Both the position numbers and the translations under genes were made by a program. Below the pieces are notes generated by a model. It made no database searches, was not told the origin of the DNA, and saw only the letters and a program-made list of their open reading frames with translations. From NCBI RefSeq assembly GCF_947172395.1, contig NC_069087.1, forward strand, positions 7,459,107-7,523,106: a stretch of 64,000 bases of DNA, written 5' to 3'. The stretch's first letter is position 1. Each line of letters opens with the position of its first letter. This document shows, piece after piece, positions 12,064-27,000 of this stretch. This DNA comes from Bicyclus anynana (taxonomy: Eukaryota > Arthropoda > Insecta > Lepidoptera > Nymphalidae).

Positions 12064-15000
12064 GTGAGTAGTTTGTCGCAACTGGAATTGCGCGGGGGTG
12101 CTGGGCGCGAGGGTGTGACGCGAGGGGTGCGCAGCGGAGTGTGCCGACGCGAGTAACGACCATGCGACGCCCGCCCACAACACTCGCCGTCGCTTGCCTC
12201 GTGCTTGGAACGCCAAATTGCTTGGCGGTACGTCTATGCCGATAGGGTGGTAACTAGCCACGGCCGAAGCCTCCCACCAGCCAGAAATAGACCTATTAAG
12301 AAAATCTCAGTAAGTCCAGCCGGGGATCGCACCCAAGACCTTCGTTTTGTAAATACACCGCGCATACCACTGCACCACGGAGGCCGTCAAATACAGATTA
12401 TCGTTTGGAGTACGAAAGCATTGGATATTTGTTCTTTGGAAGAAATTCACAGTAGCAGTCTTGTTAGTAACTATAAACACTTGCCTTTTCATATTGCATT
12501 CCAACATTAGCTTGATCACGCAATGCCATTGGTAATGAGTAAATGACCACGCACCGCCTACACACCGAATTTTGCTTTCGAGCATTCCAGGTAGCCTGAC
12601 ACTTGTTGGTGATTAGCACATATCTTAAAGTCCACTTAATACAGTGATAATTCGAAAAATAATTTTTAGCCTATATATCACTTTTTCAAGATATATCATA
12701 TCATATATATATATTATCATTGGAATTTATTATAGGGTCAAATCTCCTTAAAGGAGTGAGGGTGTAATCTTAGACTCTCCACGAACTTAGGGGATAATGT
12801 TTCATTCTGCAACAATTAGTGTTCTAGTCTGGCAAGTTCATTAATGTCACTCCCATTATATGCGGGCGACGGGGGGAAAGACTGTGGGTGTGAAATCGTG
12901 CGTGCGGGAAAGTGAGGTGGGTCAAATCAGTCGTGGGTTTTTCATTCATCACTACACGCCGCCAGACCCGCGTGGACCATCGAGAGTGTTACGAGCGAAG
13001 TTGCCAAGCTATTGTTAAAGACCGTCATTATTAGAATCGCTAGTACAGAATAGATTAGTAAAAATAATATAATATATATGTATAGAGGTAAATAAAGAGA
13101 GCCGTGATAGCCCAGTGGATTATAACCTCTGCCTCCGATTTCGGAGGGTGTGGGTTCGAATCCAGTCCGGGGCTTGCACCTCCAACTTTTCAGTTGTGTG
13201 CATTTTAAGAAATTAAATATCACGTGTCTCAAACGGTCCAGGTAAAACATTGTGAGGAAACCTGCATACCCAAGAATTTTCTGAATTCTCTGCGGGTGTG
13301 AAGTCTGCCAATCCACATTGGGCCAGCGTGGTGTACTATTGGCCTAACCCCTCTCATTCTGAGAGGAAACTCGAGCTCAGCAATGAGCCGAATATGGGTT
13401 GATAATGAGGAATATACCTACAATAAACATAATACTAATAAGTATCTACACATATACAATTACAGTAAGTTCTTTCATACAAAATATTTGCAATAAAATA
13501 TTTACGCTGAAAACAGGCATTAAGTTGTAAGTCTCCGTAGTTTATGATTTTGTCACTATTGAACAAGTATTTCTAAGTGTTCAGAACGATCGCCTTGAGG
13601 TGTTCAGGTAATAAATCAAATTAATTATTATACTTAATATCGAAGCGTTTATTTGAAACGAGTAAATAAATAATACATACGACCGCTATAAATCAATATT
13701 TATAAAACATGAAAAAGTGCATAACATGTGATGTTTAACGAACGCAAGCGCTAACTAGTGGCCACGTGGACTTACATTATTCATCGGACATTTTTATTTT
13801 TAAAAGTCTAATAAGTTTGAGGTCTGTACATTTATTTTCTCTAACTAATTATAATCGGCAAAAAATTCGCTTATTTAACAATTTCCTTTTCGTTATCTTT
13901 AGAAATATCTAGCCGACGCCTCGCGGTTTTACCCGCGTAGTTCCCGTTCCCGTGAGAATATGGGGATAAAATATAACCTATGGCCTATACAAATAACGTG
14001 GCCTTCTAGTGATAAAGAAATTTCCAAGTAGTTCCAGTAGATCCAGAGATTACAAACCACAAACTTTACCTCTTTTTATTATTAGTATGTACATGTTATC
14101 AACCAATATTCGGCTGCATATTCACTGCTGAGCTCGAGTCTGCTCTCAGAATGAGAAGGGTTAGGCCAATAGTCTACCACGCTGGCCCAATGCGGATTGA
14201 CAGACTTCACACACGCAGATAATTAAGAAAATTCTCTGGTAGGTATGCAGGTTTCCTGACGATGTTTTTTCCTTCGCCGTTTGAGAGACATGATATTTAA
14301 TTTCTCAAAATGCACACAACTCAAAAGTTGGAGGTGCATGCCCCGCACCGTATTCGAACCCACACCCTCCGGAATCGGAGGCTGAGGTCATATCCACTTG
14401 GCTATCATTGCTTTTAAATTATCAGCGAAGTCATTAGTCAGACATAAAGTCTATGAACTCCAACTTAATCAGCAACAAAATAATCCCTAACTTACCTTGT
14501 TTCATTAGATTATTGCCCCGTATCTATCGATGTCTAATTGAAACAACTGCAGTGGCTATGTAAATCTGCACCTTGTACGGATAATTGTACAGATATCGGG
14601 CCGATACCGTTTTGTAAGCAACACCGAGTTTCTGTTTCAATACCAACGCAATGTAATGTAGAAAGAGACTAAGGATCTGAACATATAGTAGTTAGACCTT
14701 CGACATAAATACCTACTGAAAGTTTTTCATGCTTTTGCCACAATACTTCTGTCGTGTAAATATGATAGGCAAGTAGTAGCAAGAAACTACTATCTTTAAC
14801 AGTTATGGCATAAACCAAATTCTTTTTAATATTTTTTCCTTGGAATAATATGATTAAGAGGAATCATGTACTCAGTTGCCAGTCACATAGTTTCGCGGCA
14901 ACCCTTCAAAAAAACTCCGTTAAATATTGAACTTTAAGGGTCTTTAGCGAATGTATAACATGAAGCTAAGTGTCTGACGATATAATTTCTCCTAATATTA

Positions 15001-18000
15001 GAAAGTAGAGTAGAACGTTTGATACCTTCTACTTTGAAACATACTTTTGAGTTTTAAGTTTTATACTTTTGAAAACAATTGAATATACCCTTGAAACATG
15101 CTACCTCTTGAAGCCACATGGTCTAGGTAGTTATCTCTCATTACGTATTTATCTGTACAAACTTTCAGCATTTATAAAATGTGGGAGGTCTTGCTATTGC
15201 AGGCTCTCAGTCCGCAAGTACCTACTCGTAATGTAGAAAGAGCCTATTTGATTCCAGTGATTCAAGAACGCGATATGCTACACGCAGTGTTGTGAAAGAG
15301 TCCTGGGCCTGTAGCCAAGTGGTACGTCGATTCTCTTTCTACCAACGCTAACGCTTCGAAAATTAAAAAAAAACATTGGAATGACATTCACTATCGACAA
15401 GTCACGAGATCAAGTTGTCGATCGAATCTGTCATTCCCATACATTTTGTTAGTTTTCGAAGCGTTTGTAGAAATAGAATCGACGTGTCACTTGGCTAAGA
15501 CCCCTGGTGTTAATTAATTTATGAAGCACTTGTATATTGGGCGTGTTTGGGGTAATTGATAAGATTGTTATCATAAATATTTTTAATGCTAGTTAACGTC
15601 ACTCATAAAGGAAAAGTTATATACGCAATAGCTACCAGTCCGTGGGGAGCGGATGTAAGCTGTCATGACTAACTGCTGCTCAATTTTTTTTGTGTCACAC
15701 TATGACAAGTCATATGAGTAAATAAATAAGAGTATGAGTCAAGAAATAATAGTAAGGGTGCTTTTCCACCAGAGATATGCTACGTTGCTATGCGTTTGAT
15801 ATCTACCAATCATATTCATTGGTGGTAATGGCTTAGCACTGGTGGAAACGGATTCAACTAAGATATGTTTTTATATGGAAGGATGCGTGCTATGGATGCC
15901 TGCTATCGATATATCGCGTACTCGTAGGTCGAGTTGCGCATCTTTCTCGCACAGCTACATAGCTTAGGCTTATCGGTGGAAACGGTCACATATTTCCGTA
16001 GCGTATATTTCACATCTTCGCAGCATAGCTGTTGAGCATATATCTGGTGGAAAAGCACCCTAATAGTCTTCGTCATTTATTTATGAGTACATATGAGTAG
16101 GTATTAATATTTTATGATATTTTTCTATTCGACATTCGACGTTTGGTTTATCACTTGATGATTAGCGATGGTGTAGATGAATTGTGCTAACGTTTATATA
16201 TTTGGATATAGTTTTTTAAATCCATACCTGAATGGTTGTGTGGTATCAGTTTGGTAGCATAAATTGCTTTGGGATAAGAGAATAAAAGAGAAAGAAAGAA
16301 AGGAAAAATGCATTTATTTTAATGCACACACCACAAGATTTTCAATACACTCTCCCCAGTGATATCACCTCTGCCTCCGATTCCGAAGGGTTCGTATCCA
16401 GTGCGAGGCATGCATCTCCAACTTTCCAGTTATGTTTGTTTTAAGAAATTAAATATAACGTGTACAAGCGGTGAAGGAAAGACATCGTGGAGAAACCTGC
16501 ATACCTGAGAATTTTCTTGATTCTTTACGTGTGTGAAGTCTGTCGTGTGTCATCGTTAGAGAATAGCCGTGTCGGTCAAGCTGGAACATTATCAATTGAG
16601 ACGAACGATCAATATCAGTTTTTGAACTCTACAATCGACAATTATTATAATCATAATGATCATAATGTTCTCATAAGAATAAATCGCATATTTATAACAA
16701 CTTGCAATGATGTCATTCATGTTAGTAGATTATATTTAGTTTTATTGCGGCTAGCGTGTTGAAATTAGATGCAAGTGTCAGTAAAAGGTTCAAAGTTCAA
16801 ATCAATTTTATCTATTGCTTCTGATTGCTTACGTTGTTGGGGAATAATTTTGATACCAGTTCCTGATAAGTGCAGGTGGACAAATACTCGTATTTATTGA
16901 TCTAAAGTTTGCGATAATAGCGGAATGTTTTATGTACCTACGTCAAAGCAGTTGTGGCGTAACTACATTGCCGTAGGTAGGTTAAATTTACAAGTAAGTA
17001 TTCTCATATATTTACTGCTGTATTTTTAACCGATTTCAAATCAAGGGGGAGGTATAATCGTTGACTGTGATATTTTTAATGCCAATATAAAAACAGCATA
17101 GGTATAATCATAGATGCAAAAATGTACGTCCCTAAGATTCACTACGATTACAGGTTCAATACAATTTTATTTTGAATTTTCCATTTTGTACAGTTTCGAC
17201 GTAAAGCTATAAGCCTTGTGCTGACCACTGCATCCAACTTACATATTTTCAACTTGTTGAAATTATTAGTTTGTATCCATTAAATTTAAGGAATTCAGAG
17301 ATATCAAAATATATCTCTTAAATTCCTTAAATTAAATTATTTTTAATTTACTCTTGTATTTTCCATTAGAAATTAATAGGTCTATACAATTTTAAGTGTC
17401 CATTTCCTTGATTTACTACCATCCGTCGATATTATTAATTTATTTGTCAACCTTGAAATCCGCTTGTTGCTATGAGATACGGCTCTTATAAAATGTAAAT
17501 AAAACTTGATCGAGAAACAAAAATATTTTACGAAATAAGGCTAAGTGCATATGATTTCGTAATAGTATCGTAATCGTTTTTTTGTAACGCAACTTATAAA
17601 TTTCGCACAATAGTTGTAGGCTTACAATAATTTCGACGAGTTTTTTTTTTCATTCTCTCCTTTCGGTTTCTACACGACATCGCACCGGAACGCTAAATCG
17701 TTAAGCGGTACGTCTTTGTCGGTAGGGTGGTAGCTAGCCACGGCCGAAGCCTCCCACCAGCCAAACTTTTTTTCTCTTGTGCAGTTGGCGTGGTGGTGGT
17801 GACGTCGGTGTACTTACAAGACTCACTATATAGAAAACTTTAGCACTTTGAAAAATTAAGTTTGCATGTGTTTCGTGATTGCCAGTTCAACATATGCAAT
17901 ATGTTTATTTTTTGTTTTTGTATCTCAACAGACGACATTTCAACCGTGCGACTTCGTACGACTATTTGAACTAAGCCTAGTTTGACTTACGATGAATGAA

Positions 18001-21000
18001 GTAGATCAAACAATTAATAATTTGTATTCATTTTATTGGCTAATGTGATTGTATAATGAAGAGATATCCGCTAAAGTGAATTTTTAGCAGGAATTACATG
18101 AGATTAATAAGTATTTTGGATAAATAGGCTTAAATTAAAAACAAGTTACCGTTTGTATTAAATAATGCTTATGGCACATGATAACATATTGCTAATCGCC
18201 AGGAAACATTTTAAAGCTAAAACTCCAATATGACTGAAGCTCGGACATAGTATTATTACGTATACGCCACCTACCGTAATTTGTACTAATTTAATTTCCT
18301 AAGCCTAAGGTTCCCTGGAAGAGATCACAACGAAGCGATAAGGCCGCCTTTTGTATTCTACTTCTTCTTAAGTTGTTTGTTTTTTTAATTATTGTAGTGT
18401 ACAAATAAAGAGTATTAAATAAATAGAAATAAATAGCTTTTCTTTAAACACTCAATTATCCTTATTTTTGATTATCCGAATACACTGTATATGATAACGG
18501 ATGCTTATTAAATTTAATGTACATCATTCATCATCATTATCAATTTGCTAAATGTGTTAGCTTTTAGCGTTGTCTGTTCTGTGTTATCAACCATACTCGG
18601 CACGCTGTTGAGCACGAGTCTCTTCACACAATGAGTGGGGATAGGCCAATAGTCTACCACGCTGACCCAAAGCGAATTGACAGATTTCACACACGCAGAG
18701 AATTAAGAAAATTCTCAGCTTTACTCACGACGTTTTTCCTTTACCGTTTGGGACACGTGATATTTCTTAAAATACACATAACTGAAAAGTCGGATGTGCA
18801 TACACCGAATCGGAATAGAACGTACGCTCTCTGGAATCGGAGGCAGAGGTCATATCCACTGGGCTATCACGGCACTGTTCATAAGACAGTATAATAACAC
18901 GCCCATTGCTCAGAGGACTGGAGTGGCATGTAGAACTTTAACATATATTTTATGTTAGGAACCTCCACATTAAATATTATTTAACATACTCGTAATATGA
19001 CTTGTACGAATGTTAATGTAAATATATACTTATAGGTACAGACGAAATGAGACTCCATAAATTATTTTGAGCAAATATTTCGAATATTTATAGTCTGTGG
19101 AGTGTTTTCGTAGCGTTTGTGGCGGGCATACATTAATTACCAAAATATTTACGCAGGACTTGGTGGCCGGTGGCGCCGAGTGTTTGGTACGTAGCTAGTA
19201 AGAATGCGGATCCGTGGCTTTTAATCAAGGTAAATCAACCGGCTGCGACAGCACCGCGGTGGTATCATCTCCGCGGAAAAAATCGCGAGCGCGCATCTTC
19301 TCGGATCATTACGTTAATGGAATTTTGAAATATTCAGTAGCGTTCAAAAAGTAAACCAACCTTGCAAGTTTTAAACCATATAACTAAGCTATTAATTTCT
19401 ACAGGCCGTATCCATTAGGCCATTATATTCCACTTGTACCCACACCGGGTAAACCGTGCTACCTACAACGATTTTTTAAACAGTTCCATGGTATTTATGG
19501 CATGGCAAAAATTCAGGCTTTCTTATAAGAGACAAAATCTGCCAAATGCACAAAGCGAATTATATATTATATACCAAGTTTTTTTTTAATTTTTACAAGT
19601 TAGCCCTTGACTACAATTCACCTGATGGTAAGCGATTATGCAATCTAAGATGAAAGCGGGCTACGAGTAACTTGTTAGAAAGAGGATAATTATGCACATC
19701 CCTTTAGGTTTCTACACGACAATTTGCGTTAAATTTATGTTACTTATGTTATATTGTTGCAGAGGGTGACCGTGCTCCGTGCTCTAACGAAGGCGAGGTC
19801 GTCCGTCTCCAGGATTCAAAGCTCAAGCAGGACTGGAGTAGCTGCTTCCGGTGTATTTGTAAGGTATGCGAATAGTTTTATTCATGTAACATTAAATTGG
19901 ATTTATTGGGCGATAAAAAGTAGCCTATGTTTTGCTCCAATATCAATTTTATCTCTACATCAAACTTCATCGGTTTAGCGTTTGCCGTGAAAAGATAACA
20001 TACAGATAGACAGACTTACTTTCACATTTATAATATTAAGTATGGATTGTTCTTTATTATCAGATGTTTGTATTATACTATTTACTGGACTTTTTTACGA
20101 GAAATTCGGTTGCAGTCGCGGCCTTTTCTTGAGGCTTAGGTCGCCATTTTTAAGGTCGATGTATACGGAACGAGTGGCGACAGATCGTCTTATTTTGTAA
20201 AACACCATGTTGCCGTCCTGTCCGTTCCTCGTGACGTATACACTTTCGTATGGTCTTTGAATGAAAATACTAATATTATAAAGCTAAAGAGTTTGTTTAT
20301 TTGGTTGTGTGTTTGATTGAACGCGCTAATCTCAGGAACTACTGGTCCGATTTGAAAAATTATTTTAATGTTAGATAGCCCATTTATCGAGAAAGGCTAT
20401 AGGCTATATATTTTATCCCTGTACTCCTAGTGAATCGATATTTCCAAAATTCCTCGTCGTATCGTTCAAGATAAAACATGCTACGTTGCGTTGTGTGAAA
20501 TAAGTAATAAATTAAATTTTCATTTCGCTTTATACAAAAATGTACCACGACACATCAGGTGTCAAAAGCCAGATGCTTGCATGTCATGCTCGTACATTTA
20601 TCTGATCCGTTTAATTTTATTCAAGTAATCGCCGTATTACAATGTTGTACAGCAACAATGAACTTTTATTGACGTATTTTAATAATAAGGACGACAACGG
20701 TAAATTATACAAAGTGTACAAAAGTTAATAAGTGTAGTCTTGTTTGAAAAGGTTTCGCAACGTTTCGCGGAATTAAAAAACTTGTTGGATTGTAAGAACT
20801 TTTGTTTGAGTACCTCAACGAGTGTTATAACAGTTTAAAAACTAGTTAAATATTCTTGTTACGGATTAATTTGCGTAAAACTTTTTCTTTTAAATGCGTT
20901 TAGCTTTAACGTCGAGGTACTTAGCAATTTAAGTCGGAAATGTCTGTTTCAAACAGTTCAATTGCTTGTCTGGTGAGTAAGCATGTAAAAAGTGCCATTA

Positions 21001-24000
21001 TAGTTACTCTGCGGTAATAATTGTTTTCCAAGTTTAGTTTAAAGGCAGTTTGTATGCCTTCCTAACGCTGGTTGTCAGTAAATAAATTTATCGCGCTCCA
21101 AGTTCAGAATGATAATTCTAACTCACACGTGCGCTGTGGTCACACCTAGACAATGTGTAGTAATTTGATTAGTGGCCTTCTGAGTTCTTGCGGTGGTTTG
21201 CACAGGTTAACCGATGATGGTATGCAAAGAAATACATTAATAAAATCTGCTCTACTATCGATAATATACCTATTTTTTAACTTAATTTTGTTAATGATAC
21301 ACAATATTAGTAACATTCTTTGTGACAAGGGTCATCCAGAGAAATCCTGGTGCCTATTTCTGGCGTCAAGAAGAGTCGGTGTATTTCGATCTAAAGACTC
21401 TAAGCTCTAAAGGATACGGCTACCGGTTAAATACAGACACAGGAGTTAGCACCACAGATTGCCACAGATTGCACACTGCAAGGTGCGGCACTGCAGTACT
21501 GTAGCAGTTTCCTAGTCTTTTTAACTTATTTTCATAGTTTGTAGAGTCCTTTTCATGAAAGAAGTCCCGCGGCTAAAACTTGAACTAAAATTGACAGCAC
21601 CTTACACAAATGACAATAAGACCGCTGTTACAAAATGACACTGAGCTCCATTATGACTTTAGCGCAGCATCTACGGGACCTGTTTCATGAAACGGACTTT
21701 AGTACTGTAGCAGTTTTCTCGACTTTTTATCGTCGTCCGTCTTCAACATACATACGAACATAAATTTTCATAGTTTGTACATGCAAAAGTAGGTTTTTGA
21801 AAATGAAATATTTTAAATTGCATCATTATCTCACAGAATCTTTATACATGCGTCCTTAAACCAAAAACCATGGGACCATCTCGCGATCCTATCTGTATTT
21901 TTAAATTTAATAAATCTCACTCGAATCTCACAACAGGAATAATAAGTGATTTTAGAAATTTTAAAACTTTTACTTAGTCGAGGTTACTACAACCTTGATG
22001 AGTTCCTTAAAGATAAAAGCGCTTGGAGGCCATTGGATCAAGTTCCACCTTCATACAAAAAAAGTAAAACTATAAGAAATTGTAATGTTATCATTAATTG
22101 TAAATTATAATACTGTATGATTTTTTAAAAAGAACAACTGTTGAGTTTCTTGCCGGTTTCTTCTCAGCAGAACCTGCGTTCCGAACCGGTGGTAGAATCT
22201 TTACAAATTATAGTCAACTGACGTATCAAAAGTGCTTTTAAACTGAGCCTACTTCAAATAAATGATTTTTGATTTTGATTTTGATTTTAAAACACCATGT
22301 ACTTGAATGTATTCAATTAATCGGTCATACTCATAACAGTTACACTGTATACATATCACACGCAAGTATATGAGAAGTAACTAATAATTCAATTACATAA
22401 TTGCATTGGGATTAAAATCAATCCTGCGGACAGCGATTAACGGCACTCGACTGCGGATGTGAAAGTATGGCAAGACATAAACATGACGAAATGATATGGC
22501 AGTGATAGTGATTGTTTAGTTATGACCATTGATTTAAAAGGAAAGATACACCGTACCTTTAAACTTCAGTCGCTCGACGGCTAAGAGACAAGACTCAATA
22601 ACGAATGGTCCTGGGACTTTATTTTTAAGCTATTGCATAGCTTTTATGTGGCGACGGAATCAAGAAATTCGGTAACGAAAATAAACCTAACGCCCAAGCC
22701 GTGCATGAAGTTAACACATTTCGATGTTATCTGACTCAACACAACACAGTTTCACACCACTTGTCCAAGTGGTGTGAAACTAAGGTGCTAAAGTTATTAA
22801 ACCAGAGTTCGATTCCAGCTCAACTTAAAGACATTTTAATTTTTTTTAATTTTTTTTTATATTTAAGTGAATTTATTTTTGTATTTCCCATTTATTCAGT
22901 TAAAAAAAAATATTTTCTTATCGGTCACCACGCTCAAAAAGTGTAACTTGAATCAAAAAGTGCAACATCAAAGAAAAACTTGAATTAATATCAAAGAAAA
23001 AAATACTGCATAAATAAAATAAATGAATAATTATAATTGCATGATAATAGCTTTACCGCGGAAGCCCCCGCGTATTATTATTTATACTTTAGTGCACAAA
23101 AGAAAAACAATTACAAAGAAAATAATAGAAAACATAGTACTTAAACAAGTATGTGCAAAGGTCTTATTGCTTATAGCAATATCTGCCAGACAACCTTTCG
23201 ATAAAGGTAATTTGATATTTATTACAATGCGGGACTTTTGACATACCCACTCCCTACGGTAATTACGACCCTTGGGAGGAAAAGTGGCTACACTAAAAAT
23301 ATGCCAAATATTTTTTACAAAGAAACTCAGCAATCGTTGTTCTAAATCTAGTCCAACAAACCTATTTCTAACTAAATAGACTCAATTTAATCTCAACTTT
23401 GATTTTAAAGATTTCAAGATTTTAAAGAGTTTTATGAATTTTCATTTGTATGTGTATCTTGGGTGATAATTTCGTATACCAATGGTTACAAACGATTATG
23501 AACTGTGTTATTAATAGCAGTGCCCTAAGTACGAGATTGTATAGGTCTTGCAAGCGTCTGTGGTTTTCGAGTATCGATACAAAATCAGATAAAGTAAAAT
23601 GAGCCGAACAATCCTCGTCTTGTACTCATACTTTTTAAGTTACAAACGTTAATGATTTCATAGTCACAAGTGCTGCAGAATATATAATACATAGCTGTAC
23701 GCTCCATGTTATTCTCTGGTAAATTTTTATGATAGAGCTTGATGAAGAATTTGCTGCTGTTGAGTAGCACAGACGTCCCTACAGAATAGCTCGACTGTTT
23801 CAAACTGTCGATTAATTTGCGCAATTTCGTAATAAGGGTGTCTCATAACAATACCAATAAATATATTGAGTTTTCAATTCGTGTCTCTCTCTCTAAGTAG
23901 TCTCGAATGATAAATTTGAAACTAATACAGTCTAGTTGCATAGAATAAGCTTGATTGTTGAAAGAAAGAAAGAAAGGAATAACGTTTATTTTAAAATCGT

Positions 24001-27000
24001 GCAACACATAACCCCCTGTCACTAAGGTAGTGATGCCTCGACCGTTTGTGCAAATCTAGACCAATAGTGGTATAAGCATCATTATGTCATGTTTGGCACA
24101 ACCTTGAGAAAGGTTCCAGCTCAGCGTTGTGCTGCATGTACCAAGCAAATGTTGGGTAAACAGCGTTGATTTTCAGCTGGCACCTTGAGTTGCTGTGAAT
24201 TATAAAAATTGTGTAATTTCGAAATAAAGGTTGTCTTAGAAGGATGGCGCGTGTTTTTCCAATTCGTAATAATTCTCTCACATTGTCTCTATATATATGA
24301 TATGGTATTAGACAGAGACAACGACATTAGATTTTGCACAAACGTTCTTACGAAATATACTCGATTGTTGCGAACTATCGAAACTTGATTTGCGCAGTAT
24401 CGTACTAAGGGTGTCTCATGCAGGTGTCGAAGTTTAGCTCATAGTAAATAAAGTAAGCAAGCCACGTGCGAGACACCCAAGTACATCATTGAAGGCAATG
24501 GCTTGTCGGCGCCCGTTCCACGCAAAAACTGCCAAGGCGGAACCTCTCGGATACCATCGAGCAAGAATTCAGGACGCCGGAGTCGAACTAATAAACATTT
24601 CAATGGCATTTATTTCCTTTCCTACTGTATGAAGCGGGATTCCTATTCAACATCATTACTTTTTTTGTTGTTCAGGGTGGTTTCATATTGACTGGAACTT
24701 GATTTTTTTTTGTGTTGGAATGCAATCTACTGTAATGCTTCTGTAGAAGCAATTGCAGTTAGTGTTAATGGACAGTAGAATATATCAACATTTTTAATTT
24801 TATGACCTTCATAACACAAATATCTTTTCGTCAGTTTAGTAAAATCTCCAACACTCTTTTCTTCTCTCTTCTAATTAATAAATCTCACGCTTTGAGTATA
24901 ATACAACAAATATTGAATACGTCACAAATTTGCATTTCAATATTCGTGTATGTTTTATCACACGTAAAAAAAATATAATAAATACGTTATCTTTGCATAG
25001 TTGGCGCGGACACGACATCTCGTATGTAAGTAAGGTTGTACACCTTGGTACGTATATGTGTGTGGTATTTCCCATCCGATCTCACCTCGTCGGATGACTT
25101 GCGCGGAATTCGAAAGCCCATCGCGAGATTTATCGCTTATTCTGTATTAAAATATACATTTGCTTACCTAATGGGCTTTTTTGTCGCGTGCCACATAACG
25201 CTGGGACGCTATCCTGTTGATGGAGTTTTTAATATTTATCGCGTCACGATGTGATTACTGAAAGTACCAAGGTATTTTGATTTTTTAAAATAATTAACTA
25301 TCATTGAAAATATTTTTGACAGCAATCTTAGTCCAAAACGCAGTGTAGTTATTATAATTGTATCTTTTTAATTGGTTTCCAAGTACATACTCGTAACAAT
25401 CTATAAATAGAATAACCTGGAATTTGACTTATTTTTAAGCGAAACCTGTTTTTCTACGGTTCATCGTGCCGGAACTGCTAGATATAATTTTGACAGTGGT
25501 GTAGTAACCCATGCTACTAAAATAAACTATTATTAATTGCCCACGGGCATGGGCAGACTTCTTATTCGATTCGATCGATTATCTGTATAGGAACATGAAC
25601 TTAAACCCGCCTAACTTAACAAGTTGGCAGACTTAGGGTGCTAAGAGAGGGTAGAGGGTAACTTCTCTAGTCCCATGCATAGGGACTTCATGAAGCGAGT
25701 GAGAGTTTTGGCTGCTCAAGCTCATCTTCCACCCTATCAATGTTAGGAGGTAGCAGCTTGTGCCACTACCTCCTACCTCTTAACAGACGTAGTGCAAATC
25801 AGGCCACGGTGCATTCTTAGGTCATATCAGAACCTCCCAAGAAGCAGTAAAAGAGCTTTTCATCATCTTCATCATCATATTAGCCAATGGACGTAAACTG
25901 CAGGACATAGGCCTTTAGTTTGAACTTCCAAACTTCACGATCCTGCCGCCTGCATCTAGTGAATCGACTGACTGATTAACTGCGACTCGCTTGATGTCGT
26001 CGTCGCTTTCTAGTGCGGGGACGCAATTCCAGCAACTCAGGACCCCAACGATACAACGAATAATCAGATCTCTCCCTCAGGAGATTGTGTACCTTTCCCC
26101 CCCGATAAAGATGATGAAACGGAATGATAAAGAATAGGAGCAACGACTTAAAGTGCTCTCCGAGGTATGGAGGTGTAACATACGAGTACAGCGTTGAAAT
26201 ATATTCGTAAAATAAATCGATATTGCACGGCCGTGCCCCGCGGACACCATTTAGCCTTTTTATGCAGTTCAGTAGCTGTTGATAGCATCTCGCGGCCTTC
26301 GACTGCTCGTTAGTATCCGCTGAGATTAAGCCGAGTGTACAATAACAATACTTTACTATACGTCACGCGTGTAGAGTCTATATTATAAACGTACCTATTT
26401 TGTATGCTGAATTGGATTAGGATTGCAATTTAAAATCAAAAAAGTTTCATCGCCTTTGTCTGTCTTCATTGCCTACAAAAGGACGCCTAAAGCCTGTTCA
26501 TTCTACATCAAAATTTATTTTTAACCTAGCTTCAGGACTCCAAAAAGCAACTAGAGAATTGTAGATACACCGGTTTCCGAATTTGAAAAAAATATTTGTA
26601 AATGAGTTTTTTGCAAAATAAATGAGAATCCGGATTATAGTTATCTAGGAAAAGGAAAATAGTCTACACCAAGATCTATTTTTACCTTAGCCGTTCGGGC
26701 TATTAATAACTCATAAATTATACTTTATAGTTACAAGAAAATTGCTGGGTCAAGTACCCATAATAGTGCTACCCGCCTGGCTCGCGCCTGCCTCGAGCCC
26801 GGGGACTCAAGAGTACTTACATACCGTATTAAAAGGAGATATTTTAAGAAATCGCTCAGTACGTTTCAACCTTCGCTTTATTTACATGCTTATTTATATT
26901 AGTACGGAAATAAAATGTATGATATTTTTAATTCCAGTACTTGGTAGCGTTGCGCAATCTTACAGAACAGTTACGTACATATTTTACTCGTATTCTAACT

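Noticed and set aside
11877..12071. Start codon at 11877 as the cv-2 start
   Set aside because: It lies in the polypyrimidine/acceptor tract before the exon and would put an arginine- and glycine-rich stretch ahead of a perfect signal peptide. The ATG at 11970 is better placed.
12162..12245. Alternative signal-peptide exon in the duplicate
   Set aside because: The reading frame runs into SINE sequence and a stop at 12243, and no donor follows the 15 shared codons.
12942..13316. 124-residue minus-strand frame
   Set aside because: Mostly the antisense of a SINE family A copy.
16487..16762. 91-residue frame with a hydrophobic start resembling a signal peptide
   Set aside because: Its first part is SINE family A sequence (the AGAATTTTCTT block); the rest shows no recognised feature.
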